Part shown: positions 1-5,228 of the stretch, piece after piece
Numbering within the stretch: the stretch's first letter is position 1
Layout of the letters: each line of letters starts with the position of its first letter
NCBI GenBank assembly: GCA_003542955.1
Contig: DPJP01000478.1
Span: forward strand, 23,500-28,727
Length of the DNA: 5,228 nucleotides
From: Armatimonadota bacterium
GTDB taxonomy: Bacteria; Armatimonadota; Zipacnadia; Zipacnadales; UBA11051
Direction of reading: 5' to 3'
The notes under the pieces: generated by a model
Database searches by the model: none
What the model saw: only the letters and a program-made list of their open reading frames with translations
What the model was told of the DNA's origin: nothing
Made by a program: the position numbers and the translations under genes

Positions 1-1597
1 GCATGTGTCGGAGCACCTTCTTGGCGAAGGTCGCCCCGGCCGGTGACCCGATGTCCACACCCAGCAGGTTCTCGCAGGCCTCGTTCATCCCGATGAGCCC
101 GATGGTCGAGAAGTGGTTCTTCCAGTACTGCCCGAAGCGCTGCTTGATGTTGCGCAGATAGTACTTGGTGTACGGGTAGAGATTGGCGTCGGTGAAGTGC
201 TCGAGCACCTTGCGCTTCATCTCGAGACTCGTCCTGGCGAACTCCATCATGCGGTCGAGGCGGAGCAGGAAGTCCTCCTGGCTGCGCGCGAAGTGGCCGA
301 TACGGGGCATGTTGATGGTCACGACGCCGATCGAGCCGGTGAGCGGATTGGCGCCGAAGAGCCCGCCGCCGCGCTTCTCGAGCGTGCGCAGGTCCAGCCG
401 CAGGCGGCAGCACATCGACCGCGCGTCATCGGGCGACATATCGGAGTTGACGAAGTTGGCGAAATACGGGATGCCGTACTTCGCGGTGGCCTCCCACACG
501 CCATCAAGCTCCGGCGCATCCCAGTCGAAATCCGGAGTGATGTTGTAGGTCGGGATCGGGAAGGTGAAGACCCGGCCCTTCGCGTCACCTTCGGAGAGCA
601 CCGCCATGAAGGCGCGGTTGAAGGTGTTCATCTCCTCCTGGAAGTCACCGTAGCGCTCCGGCCTTGCCTCACCACCGATGACGACCGGCTCATCACGGAG
701 TGTGCTCGGCGGCTGCAGGTCGATGGTCACATTCGTGAAGGGCGTCTGGAAGCCCACGCGGGTCGCCACATTGACGTTGAAGACAAACTCCTGCAGGCAC
801 TGCTTGACCTCGTCGTATGAGAGCCCGTCATAGCGGATGTACGGGGCCAGCAGCGTATCGAAGTTGCTGAAAGCCTGCGCGCCGGCGGCCTCGCCCTGGA
901 GTGTGTAGAAGAAGTTGACGATCTGCCCGAGCGCGGTGCGGAAATGGCGTGCGGGAGCGCTCTCGGCCTTCCCCTCCGCCCCGCGGAAGCCCGAGCGCAG
1001 CAGGTCCTGGAGGTCCCAGCCGACGCAATAGACGGAGAGCAGCCCGAGGTCGTGGATGTGGATGGCGCCGCTCGAGTGGGCATCCCGCACCGAGGCCGGG
1101 TAGATCTTGTTGAGCCAGTAGGTCTTCGAGACCTCGGAGGAGATGTAGTTGTTCAGGCCCTGGAGCGAGTAGGCCATGTTGCTGTTCTCATTGACGCGCC
1201 AGTCGAGCTGGTCCAGGTAGCTGTCGATGAGGTCGAGGTCGGCCTTCTTGACCATCTCGCGGATGCGCGCGCGCTGATCGCGGTAGAGAATGTAGGCCTT
1301 CGCGGTCTTGTGGTACGGGGAGGCGAGCAGTACCTGTTCGACGAGGTCCTGCATCCACTCGACGCCGGGGGTGCCGTCCGCCATGGCTCCGGCCGCGAGT
1401 TCGAGTACGCGGTCGGTCAGGATAGCGGCGGTGTCCTCCATGAACTCGCCGGTGGCACGGCCGGCCTTCAGGATGGCCTCCGTGATGCGCGAGGGATCGA
1501 ACGGGACGAGTCTGCCATCCCGCTTGCGAATCTGGGTGAAACGGATCCGTGGAACGCTCGGTACCTGTTGGCGAGGACTCTTCGGCACAACAGCCAT
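1..1597 (-). CDS. nrdD: Anaerobic (class III) ribonucleoside-triphosphate reductase, N-terminal 532 residues
   Basis: This cytoplasmic glycyl-radical enzyme reduces ribonucleoside triphosphates to deoxyribonucleotides without oxygen. An N-terminal ATP-cone, the allosteric activity domain, spans about residues 22-115, with KRDGRLVPFD at 25-34 and the typical end PYHKTAKAYILYRDQR. The catalytic barrel follows, with HIHDLGLL (180-187), C191 in YCVGWDL, FTFPIPTYNIT (344-354), MCCRLRLD (395-402) and GSIGVVTINMPRIG (421-434). By family comparison, C191 matches the first active-site cysteine and C397 the thiyl-radical cysteine of characterised NrdD (E. coli C175 and C392). The HIHDLG/GWDL wording looks more like Thermotoga-type NrdD than E. 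coli, which is an inference from memory. The ATG at 1597 is chosen because AAGGAG lies 8 nt upstream. The gene leaves the window at position 1, so the zinc-binding cysteines, the glycyl-radical site and any adjacent nrdG activase are not visible. No frameshift is seen. A consensus promoter and a long leader lie upstream. Confidence 0.96.
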   Translation of the reverse strand, partial: MAVVPKSPRQQVPSVPRIRFTQIRKRDGRLVPFDPSRITEAILKAGRATGEFMEDTAAILTDRVLELAAGAMADGTPGVEWMQDLVEQVLLASPYHKTAKAYILYRDQRARIREMVKKADLDLIDSYLDQLDWRVNENSNMAYSLQGLNNYISSEVSKTYWLNKIYPASVRDAHSSGAIHIHDLGLLSVYCVGWDLQDLLRSGFRGAEGKAESAPARHFRTALGQIVNFFYTLQGEAAGAQAFSNFDTLLAPYIRYDGLSYDEVKQCLQEFVFNVNVATRVGFQTPFTNVTIDLQPPSTLRDEPVVIGGEARPERYGDFQEEMNTFNRAFMAVLSEGDAKGRVFTFPIPTYNITPDFDWDAPELDGVWEATAKYGIPYFANFVNSDMSPDDARSMCCRLRLDLRTLEKRGGGLFGANPLTGSIGVVTINMPRIGHFARSQEDFLLRLDRMMEFARTSLEMKRKVLEHFTDANLYPYTKYYLRNIKQRFGQYWKNHFSTIGLIGMNEACENLLGVDIGSPAGATFAKKVLRHM

Positions 1598-1605
1598 TCC
1601 CTCGT

Positions 1606-1611
1606 CTCCTT
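1606..1611 (-). promoter_or_regulatory. Ribosome binding site of nrdD
   Basis: On the minus strand AAGGAG lies 8 nt before the ATG at 1597-1595. This is optimal Shine-Dalgarno sequence and spacing, and it fixes the nrdD start. Confidence 0.85.
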
Positions 1612-1768
1612 CGCATAGTGTGGTCAAGGCTGCGACGGCATGCTGCGGTCGGTTCTACTATGTCCAGGCCCATTGCGCCGAGAGCAGAAAGCGCATACCA
1701 GTGGCGCGACCGGCGGCTGTGCAAGGTGCGCTTGGAGACCTGCGGGCGCCTCGGCCGGAAGATGACAA

Positions 1769-1788
1769 GACCGCCCTTCTCGGCGGTC
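1769..1788 (-). terminator. Terminator- or attenuator-like hairpin in the nrdD leader
   Basis: On the minus strand GACCGCC, a 6-nt loop GAGAAG and GGCGGTC form a perfect 7-bp stem, followed by the moderately T-rich TTGTCATCTT. It lies about 26 nt after the predicted transcription start, which suits an attenuator. The T tract is interrupted, so it may be only a stable leader stem. Confidence 0.35.
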
Positions 1789-1821
1789 CCGATGGCGAGT
1801 GCCCGGCAGGCAGCAAGGTGA

Positions 1822-1849
1822 ATTATAGCAGGCGATTCCGCCGAGTCAA
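1822..1849 (-). promoter_or_regulatory. Sigma-70-type promoter of nrdD
   Basis: On the minus strand TTGACT (1849-1844) and a perfect TATAAT (1827-1822) are separated by 16 bp. A second TTGACA lies 10 bp further upstream (1859-1854), preceded by an AT-rich stretch (about 1860-1890) that could act as an UP element in otherwise GC-rich DNA. The spacer contains a short palindrome, GGCG-N4-CGCC (1831-1842), a possible operator position. It points at nrdD, with no other gene between. Confidence 0.75.
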
Positions 1850-1953
1850 GGCATGTCAAAGTTATTGAGATTAAGCTGATACAAAGGTATTCCGCGAGAG
1901 ACGCCACAGCGGCGGCGGAGTGGTCGCGAAGGCCGTTTTCGGGCGCGTGGGAA

Positions 1954-1989
1954 TCGCCGGTGAGTTCACGAAAACTTCACTGGTGGCGA
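1954..1989. promoter_or_regulatory. Imperfect palindrome with 11-bp-spaced TTCAC repeats, possible operator
   Basis: TCGCC (1954-1958) pairs with GGCGA (1985-1989), GTGA (1960-1963) with TCAC (1977-1980), and GTT (1964-1966) with AAC (1973-1975), with small bulges. Within it GTTCAC (1964) and CTTCAC (1975) begin exactly 11 bp apart, one helical turn, as in PhoB/PhoP-type direct-repeat sites. A TTGACA hexamer follows at 1995. A regulator site upstream of the radical SAM gene is plausible, but these are short matches and could be chance. Confidence 0.3.
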
Positions 1990-2237
1990 CGGAGTTGACA
2001 GAGTGGTCGGAGTCGTGAGGTATGGCAGGGATGCGTAGCCGGAGGTGTCCTCTGGCAGCCCGCGGCCGCACGCGGCTGAGGGTCCCTGGCGCGACGAACG
2101 CACTCAGAAGGGCGGGAGGTCCGCCGGCCCGGCGTGTGGAAACCCGGACGGGGCGTGGGGTGGCAGGAGGGCACTATTCCCGGAGGCGGGCGGAAAACCC
2201 CTTCGGGCTTCATCGACCGCAATACTCCTGCGTCGAG

Positions 2238-2242
2238 AGGAG
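2238..2242 (+). promoter_or_regulatory. Ribosome binding site of the radical SAM gene
   Basis: AGGAG, within GAGAGGAG, lies 13 nt before the ATG at 2256. The spacing is longer than ideal, but this is the best Shine-Dalgarno near any in-frame start. The overlapping ATG at 2243 is out of frame and too close to the site. Confidence 0.6.
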
Positions 2243-2255
2243 ATGCAGCGCACCA

Positions 2256-3896
2256 ATGGCATCCGTTCTGCTTGTGAGCTACCCCGGCTATCCATCGACC
2301 CCCGCACACCTGGTCACCAATAACCTGCTCGCCAACATGGCCGGAGCCGTGATTGCGGCGGGGCATGATGCCGCAATCGCCGACTACGGTACCGTGTCGA
2401 TGATGCGGCGGCTCTTCCCCGAGCCACTCAGCGAGACGCTCAAACCGCTGGCAGCCGGGATGAGGGAAGGCGGCGGGGCTCCCGATCCGAACCAGTTGGC
2501 CGGGCTTGTGCAGCTTGCGGATCGCCTCGATGAGCATCAGGCCGCCACCGGCAGGCAGGTCGCCGTCGAGCTGGCCGAGCAGGCGCAGCGTCTCGGCGCC
2601 TCCCTGGTTGTCCTGGAGCTGTCTGACGGCGACAGCTACGCGGGCAGTGTCACCATCGCCGAGGCCATCCGCGAGAGACTCCCCGAGGTCCATATCGCGG
2701 GCGTCGGGCGCAAGGCGGCATGGTTCCGCGAGATCATCCTGCAGAGCGCCCCAGCCTTCGACACCGTCGTCTTCGGCGACCCAGAGATGGCCGTCGTGGA
2801 CTTGCTCGAGGTGGCGGAGGGGAAACGCGCCCTCGGCAGCGTGCCGGGCATCGTCTACAGAACCGCCGACGGCACCGCGGAGACGGGGCGCGATGACTCC
2901 ACGCCGCTCGAGCAGTTCGCCCCTGCCGTCTACGATGCGGCTGTCTACCCGGCGATGGCGGATGATGAGAAGATCAAGCTGGCCATCGTCACAGACAGCC
3001 GCGGCTGCCCGAACCGCTGCGCTTTCTGCGTGCACCCCATGGAGGATGGCGGCAGGCAGCGTGTGGCGCCGGCGGAACACATCGTCGACACCATGGACAT
3101 GCTCCAGCGCGAGCACGGCATATCGGTGTTCCGCTTCGGGGGCTCTTCAACGCCAGGCGAACTGATGCACCAGGTGGCCGAGGAGATACTCGCACGCGGG
3201 CTGCACATCGAGTACAACAGCTTCGGGCATTTCCGCAGTTGCACGCCTGACCATTTCCAGACGATAGCAGATTCGGGCCTGTACTCGCTCTTCTTCGGGC
3301 TCGAGTCTGGCTCGCAGGAGATACTCGACCGCGCCTGCCACAAGGGGATCAGGCTCGAGCAGGTCGAGCAGACTGTCAAGGCCGCCCAGGCGGCGGGCAT
3401 ATTCGCAGCCACATCGATGATTGTGCCGATGCCGTTCGACACCGAGCAGACACTTGCCGAGAGTCGCGAGTTCATCACCCGCCTGCGGCCTGACGCCGTG
3501 CCGCTGCAGTTCCCGGGAGTGTTTCCGGGCACGCCGTGGATCGAGCGGCCGGAGGAATACCAGATCAAGTTCGACAACCCCGCCACCTACCTGCGCGAGA
3601 GCCTCGACTACAAGATCAAGCTGCTCTTCCCGCCGCAGTTCTGGCAACCTCTGCCCTACACGATCAACGGGATGCGCTTCGCCGAGTTCACCGCGGTGAC
3701 GATGCGCTTCGCCGCGGAGCTGGAGGGCGCCGGGATACTGACGAACTTCTCGCACACTCTGGCGGCGATTGCCCGGTCAGCCGGTATGGAGCCGCACATG
3801 CTCCGAGACGCCTCGCAGTTGTGGTTCGTCACCGGTGACGCCGAGGCGATGGGCGGGATGGTTGCGCGGGCGAACTCGGCGATTGTGAGGCGCTGA
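2256..3896 (+). CDS. B12-binding-fold radical SAM protein of unknown substrate
   Basis: The 546-residue product is probably cytoplasmic, with no signal peptide or membrane segment. Residues 1 to about 200 form a Rossmann-like domain of the kind preceding many cobalamin-dependent radical SAM enzymes: an opening strand SVLLVSYPGYPSTP, then GHDAAIADYG (36-45), FDTVVFGDPEMAVVDLL (168-184) and VPGIVYR (196-202). The classical cobalamin motif DxHxxG is not seen, so cobalamin binding is uncertain. The radical SAM core follows, with the [4Fe-4S] ligands C251, C255 and C258 in RGCPNRCAFC, then FRFGGSS (292-298), GLESGSQEILD (348-358) and MIVPMPFD (388-395). Residues from about 430 onward form a C-terminal region that I do not recognise. 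The start at 2256 is preferred over an ATG 78 codons upstream because homology-like sequence begins here and AGGAG precedes it. The gene appears monocistronic, divergent from nrdD, and its substrate cannot be inferred. Tailoring of a lipid, cofactor or peptide are all open. Confidence 0.9.
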   Translation: MASVLLVSYPGYPSTPAHLVTNNLLANMAGAVIAAGHDAAIADYGTVSMMRRLFPEPLSETLKPLAAGMREGGGAPDPNQLAGLVQLADRLDEHQAATGRQVAVELAEQAQRLGASLVVLELSDGDSYAGSVTIAEAIRERLPEVHIAGVGRKAAWFREIILQSAPAFDTVVFGDPEMAVVDLLEVAEGKRALGSVPGIVYRTADGTAETGRDDSTPLEQFAPAVYDAAVYPAMADDEKIKLAIVTDSRGCPNRCAFCVHPMEDGGRQRVAPAEHIVDTMDMLQREHGISVFRFGGSSTPGELMHQVAEEILARGLHIEYNSFGHFRSCTPDHFQTIADSGLYSLFFGLESGSQEILDRACHKGIRLEQVEQTVKAAQAAGIFAATSMIVPMPFDTEQTLAESREFITRLRPDAVPLQFPGVFPGTPWIERPEEYQIKFDNPATYLRESLDYKIKLLFPPQFWQPLPYTINGMRFAEFTAVTMRFAAELEGAGILTNFSHTLAAIARSAGMEPHMLRDASQLWFVTGDAEAMGGMVARANSAIVRR

Positions 3897-3903
3897 GGGC
3901 GCC

Positions 3904-3917
3904 GGGGACTTCCCTCG
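3904..3917 (+). repeat. Degenerate extra copy of the repeat end
   Basis: GGGGACTTCCCTCG directly precedes the first 74-bp unit, whose first bases are GGGGACTGCTCCCT. The 14-bp tandem resemblance suggests a duplicated or decayed left end of the element. Confidence 0.4.
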
Positions 3918-3991
3918 GGGGACTGCTCCCTCCCGCGCCCTTCTCTTGCGCCGGAGGCCGTCGGTTTGTGTCGCGGGAGGGCGCTGTCCCC
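3918..3991 (-). repeat. REP-like hairpin element, unit 1 (inverted copy)
   Basis: The 74-bp unit has 20-nt arms at 3918-3937 and 3972-3991 that pair with only two mismatches, at arm positions 7 and 10, around a 34-nt loop. On the minus strand it begins GGGGACAGCG and ends GCAGTCCCC, exactly like unit 2 on the plus strand. Inner arms are CCCTCCCGCG and its complement. It begins 21 nt after the radical SAM stop codon and could fold in that transcript. No T tract follows, so it is not a classical intrinsic terminator. Confidence 0.8.
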
Positions 3992-4029
3992 AATTCCGTG
4001 TGTTCCTCGGTGACGAATCGGGGACAGCG
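3982..4029. repeat. Central perfect inverted repeat joining the two units
   Basis: CGCTGTCCCC (3982-3991) is perfectly complementary to GGGGACAGCG (4020-4029). After one mismatch the pairing continues as ATTC/GAAT (3993-3996 and 4015-4018), leaving an 18-nt loop. This hairpin uses the facing ends of units 1 and 2 and so competes with the hairpins each unit forms alone. Its place between convergent genes would suit a bidirectional 3'-end structure, though no T tract is present. Confidence 0.75.
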
Positions 4030-4093
4030 ACCTGCTTCGATGCACACGGTATCCATTCTGGCGCCACGGATGGCGAAGCAGGTGGCAGTCCCC
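4020..4093 (+). repeat. REP-like hairpin element, unit 2
   Basis: This 74-bp unit has 20-nt arms at 4020-4039 and 4074-4093, mismatched at arm positions 7 and 10 only, around a 34-nt loop, the same geometry as unit 1. It begins GGGGACAGCG and ends GCAGTCCCC. The inner arm is ACCTGCTTCG and pairs perfectly with CGAAGCAGGT. Over the full length the two units match at about 60% when counted by hand. It ends 7 bp before the stop codon of the converging kinase gene. The GGGGACAG end resembles sequences I recall near REP-associated Y1 transposases, an unverified recollection. Confidence 0.8.
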
Positions 4094-4100
4094 GCCGGGC

Positions 4101-5228
4101 TCACGTATCCTGGACGTGCTTGAGCAATTCGGCGAACTTGAAGGGCTTCGACACGATGCCGTCGAGGTAGGGTGAGTTGGCGGCCTCCGCATCCTCGCCG
4201 AGGTAGCCGCTGATGAGGATGACCTTGGTCGAGGGGGCGATCTCCTTGACGCGCTTGGCCATATCGGTGCCGAGCAGGCCCGGCATGCGCAGGTCGGTGA
4301 TGACCACCTTGGGCCCGCGCCTGGCCTGGCGGACCCAGCCCTCGAACTTCTGGAGGCCCTCCGCGGCGTCGCTGGCGCTCTCCGCGACCAGCCCCGCGCC
4401 GACCAGCAGCGCCTTCATCGTGTTGAGGATGATCGCGTCATCGTCAACGACGAGGACGTCTGGCACCTCGATGCCGGGAGCGGCTCCGGCCGGCGGGCCT
4501 TCGTCGGTGCGCGCCTGCTCGAGTTCGCGACGCCTGGCCTCGTCCACAACCGGGAGCCTGATGCGGACGGTCGTCCCCTCACCGACGGTGCTATCGAACT
4601 CGATCTCACCGTCGTGTCTGGCGATGACCTTGCGGGCCACGCTCAGCCCCAGGCCGGAGCCGGCTTCGCCCTTGGTGGTGAAGAAGGGCTGTGTGATCTT
4701 GTCCATGAGCTCCGGGGCGATGCCCTGGCCGTTGTCCTCGATCTCGATCATCGCCCAGCCGTTCTCCGCCCGGGTCCTGACCCAGACATCGCCGCCGTCC
4801 TTGAGCGCCTGACGCGCATTGATCACGATGTTCATGATGACGGTGCGCAGCGCCGTGGCGCTGCCGAAGACCTCGGGGACCTCAGTGGTGTCCAGGTGTA
4901 CGCGCGTGCCGCGCTTCTCGCGGAACTGGCCGACACTGATGTTGACGACGTCCTCGGCGACTTTGCTGAGGTCGACCAGTTGCGACGGCTCGTAGGGGTC
5001 GGATTTGGATATGCCGGAGATCCGCTGGACCGCTTCGGCGCCGTCGCGGGCCGCCTGGACTATCTCCTGCAGCGCGCCGCGGATCGAGTCGGAGTCGACG
5101 CTGGGTGACTGCTTGAGATTCATGAGCAGCATTTCCATCCTGAGCAGGATGGTAGTCAGAAAGTTGCTGACATCGTGGGCGACCTCGGCGGCAATCTCGC
5201 CGATGGCGTTGAGCCTGGCGATCTTCGA
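4101..5228 (-). CDS. Hybrid sensor histidine kinase with C-terminal receiver, C-terminal 375 residues
   Basis: This signal-transduction protein autophosphorylates on histidine and has a fused receiver for phosphotransfer. Counting from the right window edge, residues 5-40 belong to the HisKA dimerisation domain, with H-box histidine H18 in AEVAHDVSNFL. HATPase_c follows, with N-box NIVINARQAL (133-142, N137), G1 box DNGQGI (165-170), F-box PFFTTK (181-186) and G2 box GSGLGLSVARKVI (190-202). A linker of about 25 residues leads to a receiver at about 256-373, with the acidic cluster VDDD (261-264), phosphoacceptor D312 in VVITDLRMPG, S340 in ILISGY and K361 in SKPF. All key residues are present, so both modules should be active. 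The frame is open through the right edge; the methionine at 5138 lies after the H-box and cannot be the true start. The sensory part lies outside the window, so the signal is unknown. No DNA-binding output domain is visible, so it probably passes phosphate to an unlinked partner or is self-regulated. Confidence 0.95.
   Translation of the reverse strand, partial: SKIARLNAIGEIAAEVAHDVSNFLTTILLRMEMLLMNLKQSPSVDSDSIRGALQEIVQAARDGAEAVQRISGISKSDPYEPSQLVDLSKVAEDVVNISVGQFREKRGTRVHLDTTEVPEVFGSATALRTVIMNIVINARQALKDGGDVWVRTRAENGWAMIEIEDNGQGIAPELMDKITQPFFTTKGEAGSGLGLSVARKVIARHDGEIEFDSTVGEGTTVRIRLPVVDEARRRELEQARTDEGPPAGAAPGIEVPDVLVVDDDAIILNTMKALLVGAGLVAESASDAAEGLQKFEGWVRQARRGPKVVITDLRMPGLLGTDMAKRVKEIAPSTKVILISGYLGEDAEAANSPYLDGIVSKPFKFAELLKHVQDT

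Larger units (their letters stand above)
1598..1814 (-). other. Long 5' leader of nrdD mRNA
   Basis: If transcription starts about 7-8 nt after the -10 box, the nrdD mRNA has a leader of about 217 nt. No convincing coding region lies in it: the overlapping minus-strand open frame runs on into nrdD in another frame and looks like a shadow. The leader holds a terminator-like hairpin near its 5' end (1769-1788) and a small CGC...GCG stem enclosing GCCACTG near 1697-1714. An untranslated leader this long leaves room for control by attenuation or ligand binding, but no known riboswitch class could be assigned by eye. No clear pair of NrdR boxes was found. Confidence 0.55.
1860..2255 (+). other. 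Divergent intergenic region and leader of the radical SAM gene
   Basis: This stretch of almost 400 bp shows no credible gene. In-frame codons can be read upstream of the radical SAM gene from an ATG at 2022, but the predicted peptide is rich in Arg, Pro and Gly with no domain character. Possible plus-strand promoter pieces are TTGAGA-N17-TATTCC (1865-1893) and a TTGACA at 1995-2000 with no good -10 box. The part after about 2030 is very GC-rich and could fold extensively. No known riboswitch or structured RNA was recognised. Confidence 0.5.

Noticed and set aside
113..1618. Plus-strand open frames antisense to nrdD (113-820 and 944-1618).
   Set aside because: They lie opposite a clearly conserved nrdD and have composition typical of antisense shadows in GC-rich DNA; no motifs or ribosome sites support them.
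1598..1690. NrdR-box-like half sites (ACACTAT and ACATAGT on the minus strand) in the nrdD leader.
   Set aside because: Only half-site resemblance is present; there is no second half and no properly spaced pair of 16-bp boxes.
1669..1740. Possible cobalamin riboswitch: GCCACTG in a CGC/GCG stem in the nrdD leader, and GGAGACCTGC resembling a B12 box nearby.
   Set aside because: The two pieces are on opposite strands: GCCACTG on minus, GGAGACCTGC on plus. Neither strand shows the remaining conserved blocks in order.
1188..1907. A 239-codon minus-strand open frame starting upstream of the nrdD promoter.
   Set aside because: Its start lies upstream of the consensus promoter, and most of it overlaps nrdD in another frame with Arg-rich low-complexity sequence.
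2190..2215. Small hairpin AACCCC-TTC-GGGCTT in the radical SAM leader, a possible terminator.
   Set aside because: The stem is short with an internal mismatch and has no T tract on the plus strand.
2022..2255. A 78-codon N-terminal extension of the radical SAM protein starting at ATG 2022.
   Set aside because: The extension is rich in Arg, Pro and Gly with no domain character. The recognisable fold begins at the methionine at 2256, which has an AGGAG upstream.
1977..3116. A 379-codon minus-strand open frame antisense to the radical SAM gene.
   Set aside because: It is rich in His, Arg and Gly without domain motifs and mirrors the codons of a well-supported gene.

Overview
The window is GC-rich, densely coding bacterial DNA carrying three protein-coding genes, two of which run off the window edges. 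The organism cannot be named from the sequence. An oxygen-independent ribonucleotide reductase, a radical SAM enzyme and a hybrid histidine kinase, together with a near-consensus sigma-70-type promoter, point to a high-GC anaerobic or facultative bacterium. Nothing suggests phage, plasmid or recent island DNA.

Layout. Positions 1-1597 (minus) hold the N-terminal 532 residues of an anaerobic class III ribonucleoside-triphosphate reductase (NrdD), cut off at the left edge before its glycyl-radical C-terminus. Upstream is a leader of about 217 nt with a terminator-like hairpin, then a strong TTGACT-N16-TATAAT promoter (1822-1849). Positions 1860-2255 are a non-coding divergent region: an AT-rich patch, an imperfect 36-bp palindrome containing TTCAC repeats 11 bp apart, and a long GC-rich leader. 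Positions 2256-3896 (plus) encode a 546-residue radical SAM protein with an N-terminal cobalamin-binding-like fold; its substrate is unknown. Positions 3897-4100 lie between convergent genes and are almost filled by a head-to-head pair of 74-bp hairpin elements resembling REP/REPIN sequences. Positions 4101-5228 (minus) hold the C-terminal 375 residues of a hybrid histidine kinase (HisKA, HATPase_c, receiver), cut off at the right edge.

How they fit together. nrdD and the radical SAM gene are divergent and may share control sequences, but nothing shows a shared pathway. The radical SAM gene and the kinase are convergent and separated by the repeat element, so they are separate transcription units. 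No complete multigene system is visible. The most unusual feature is the repeat doublet: its two units have the same length, arm length, loop length and stem mismatch positions, while their inner arms differ in sequence and still pair.
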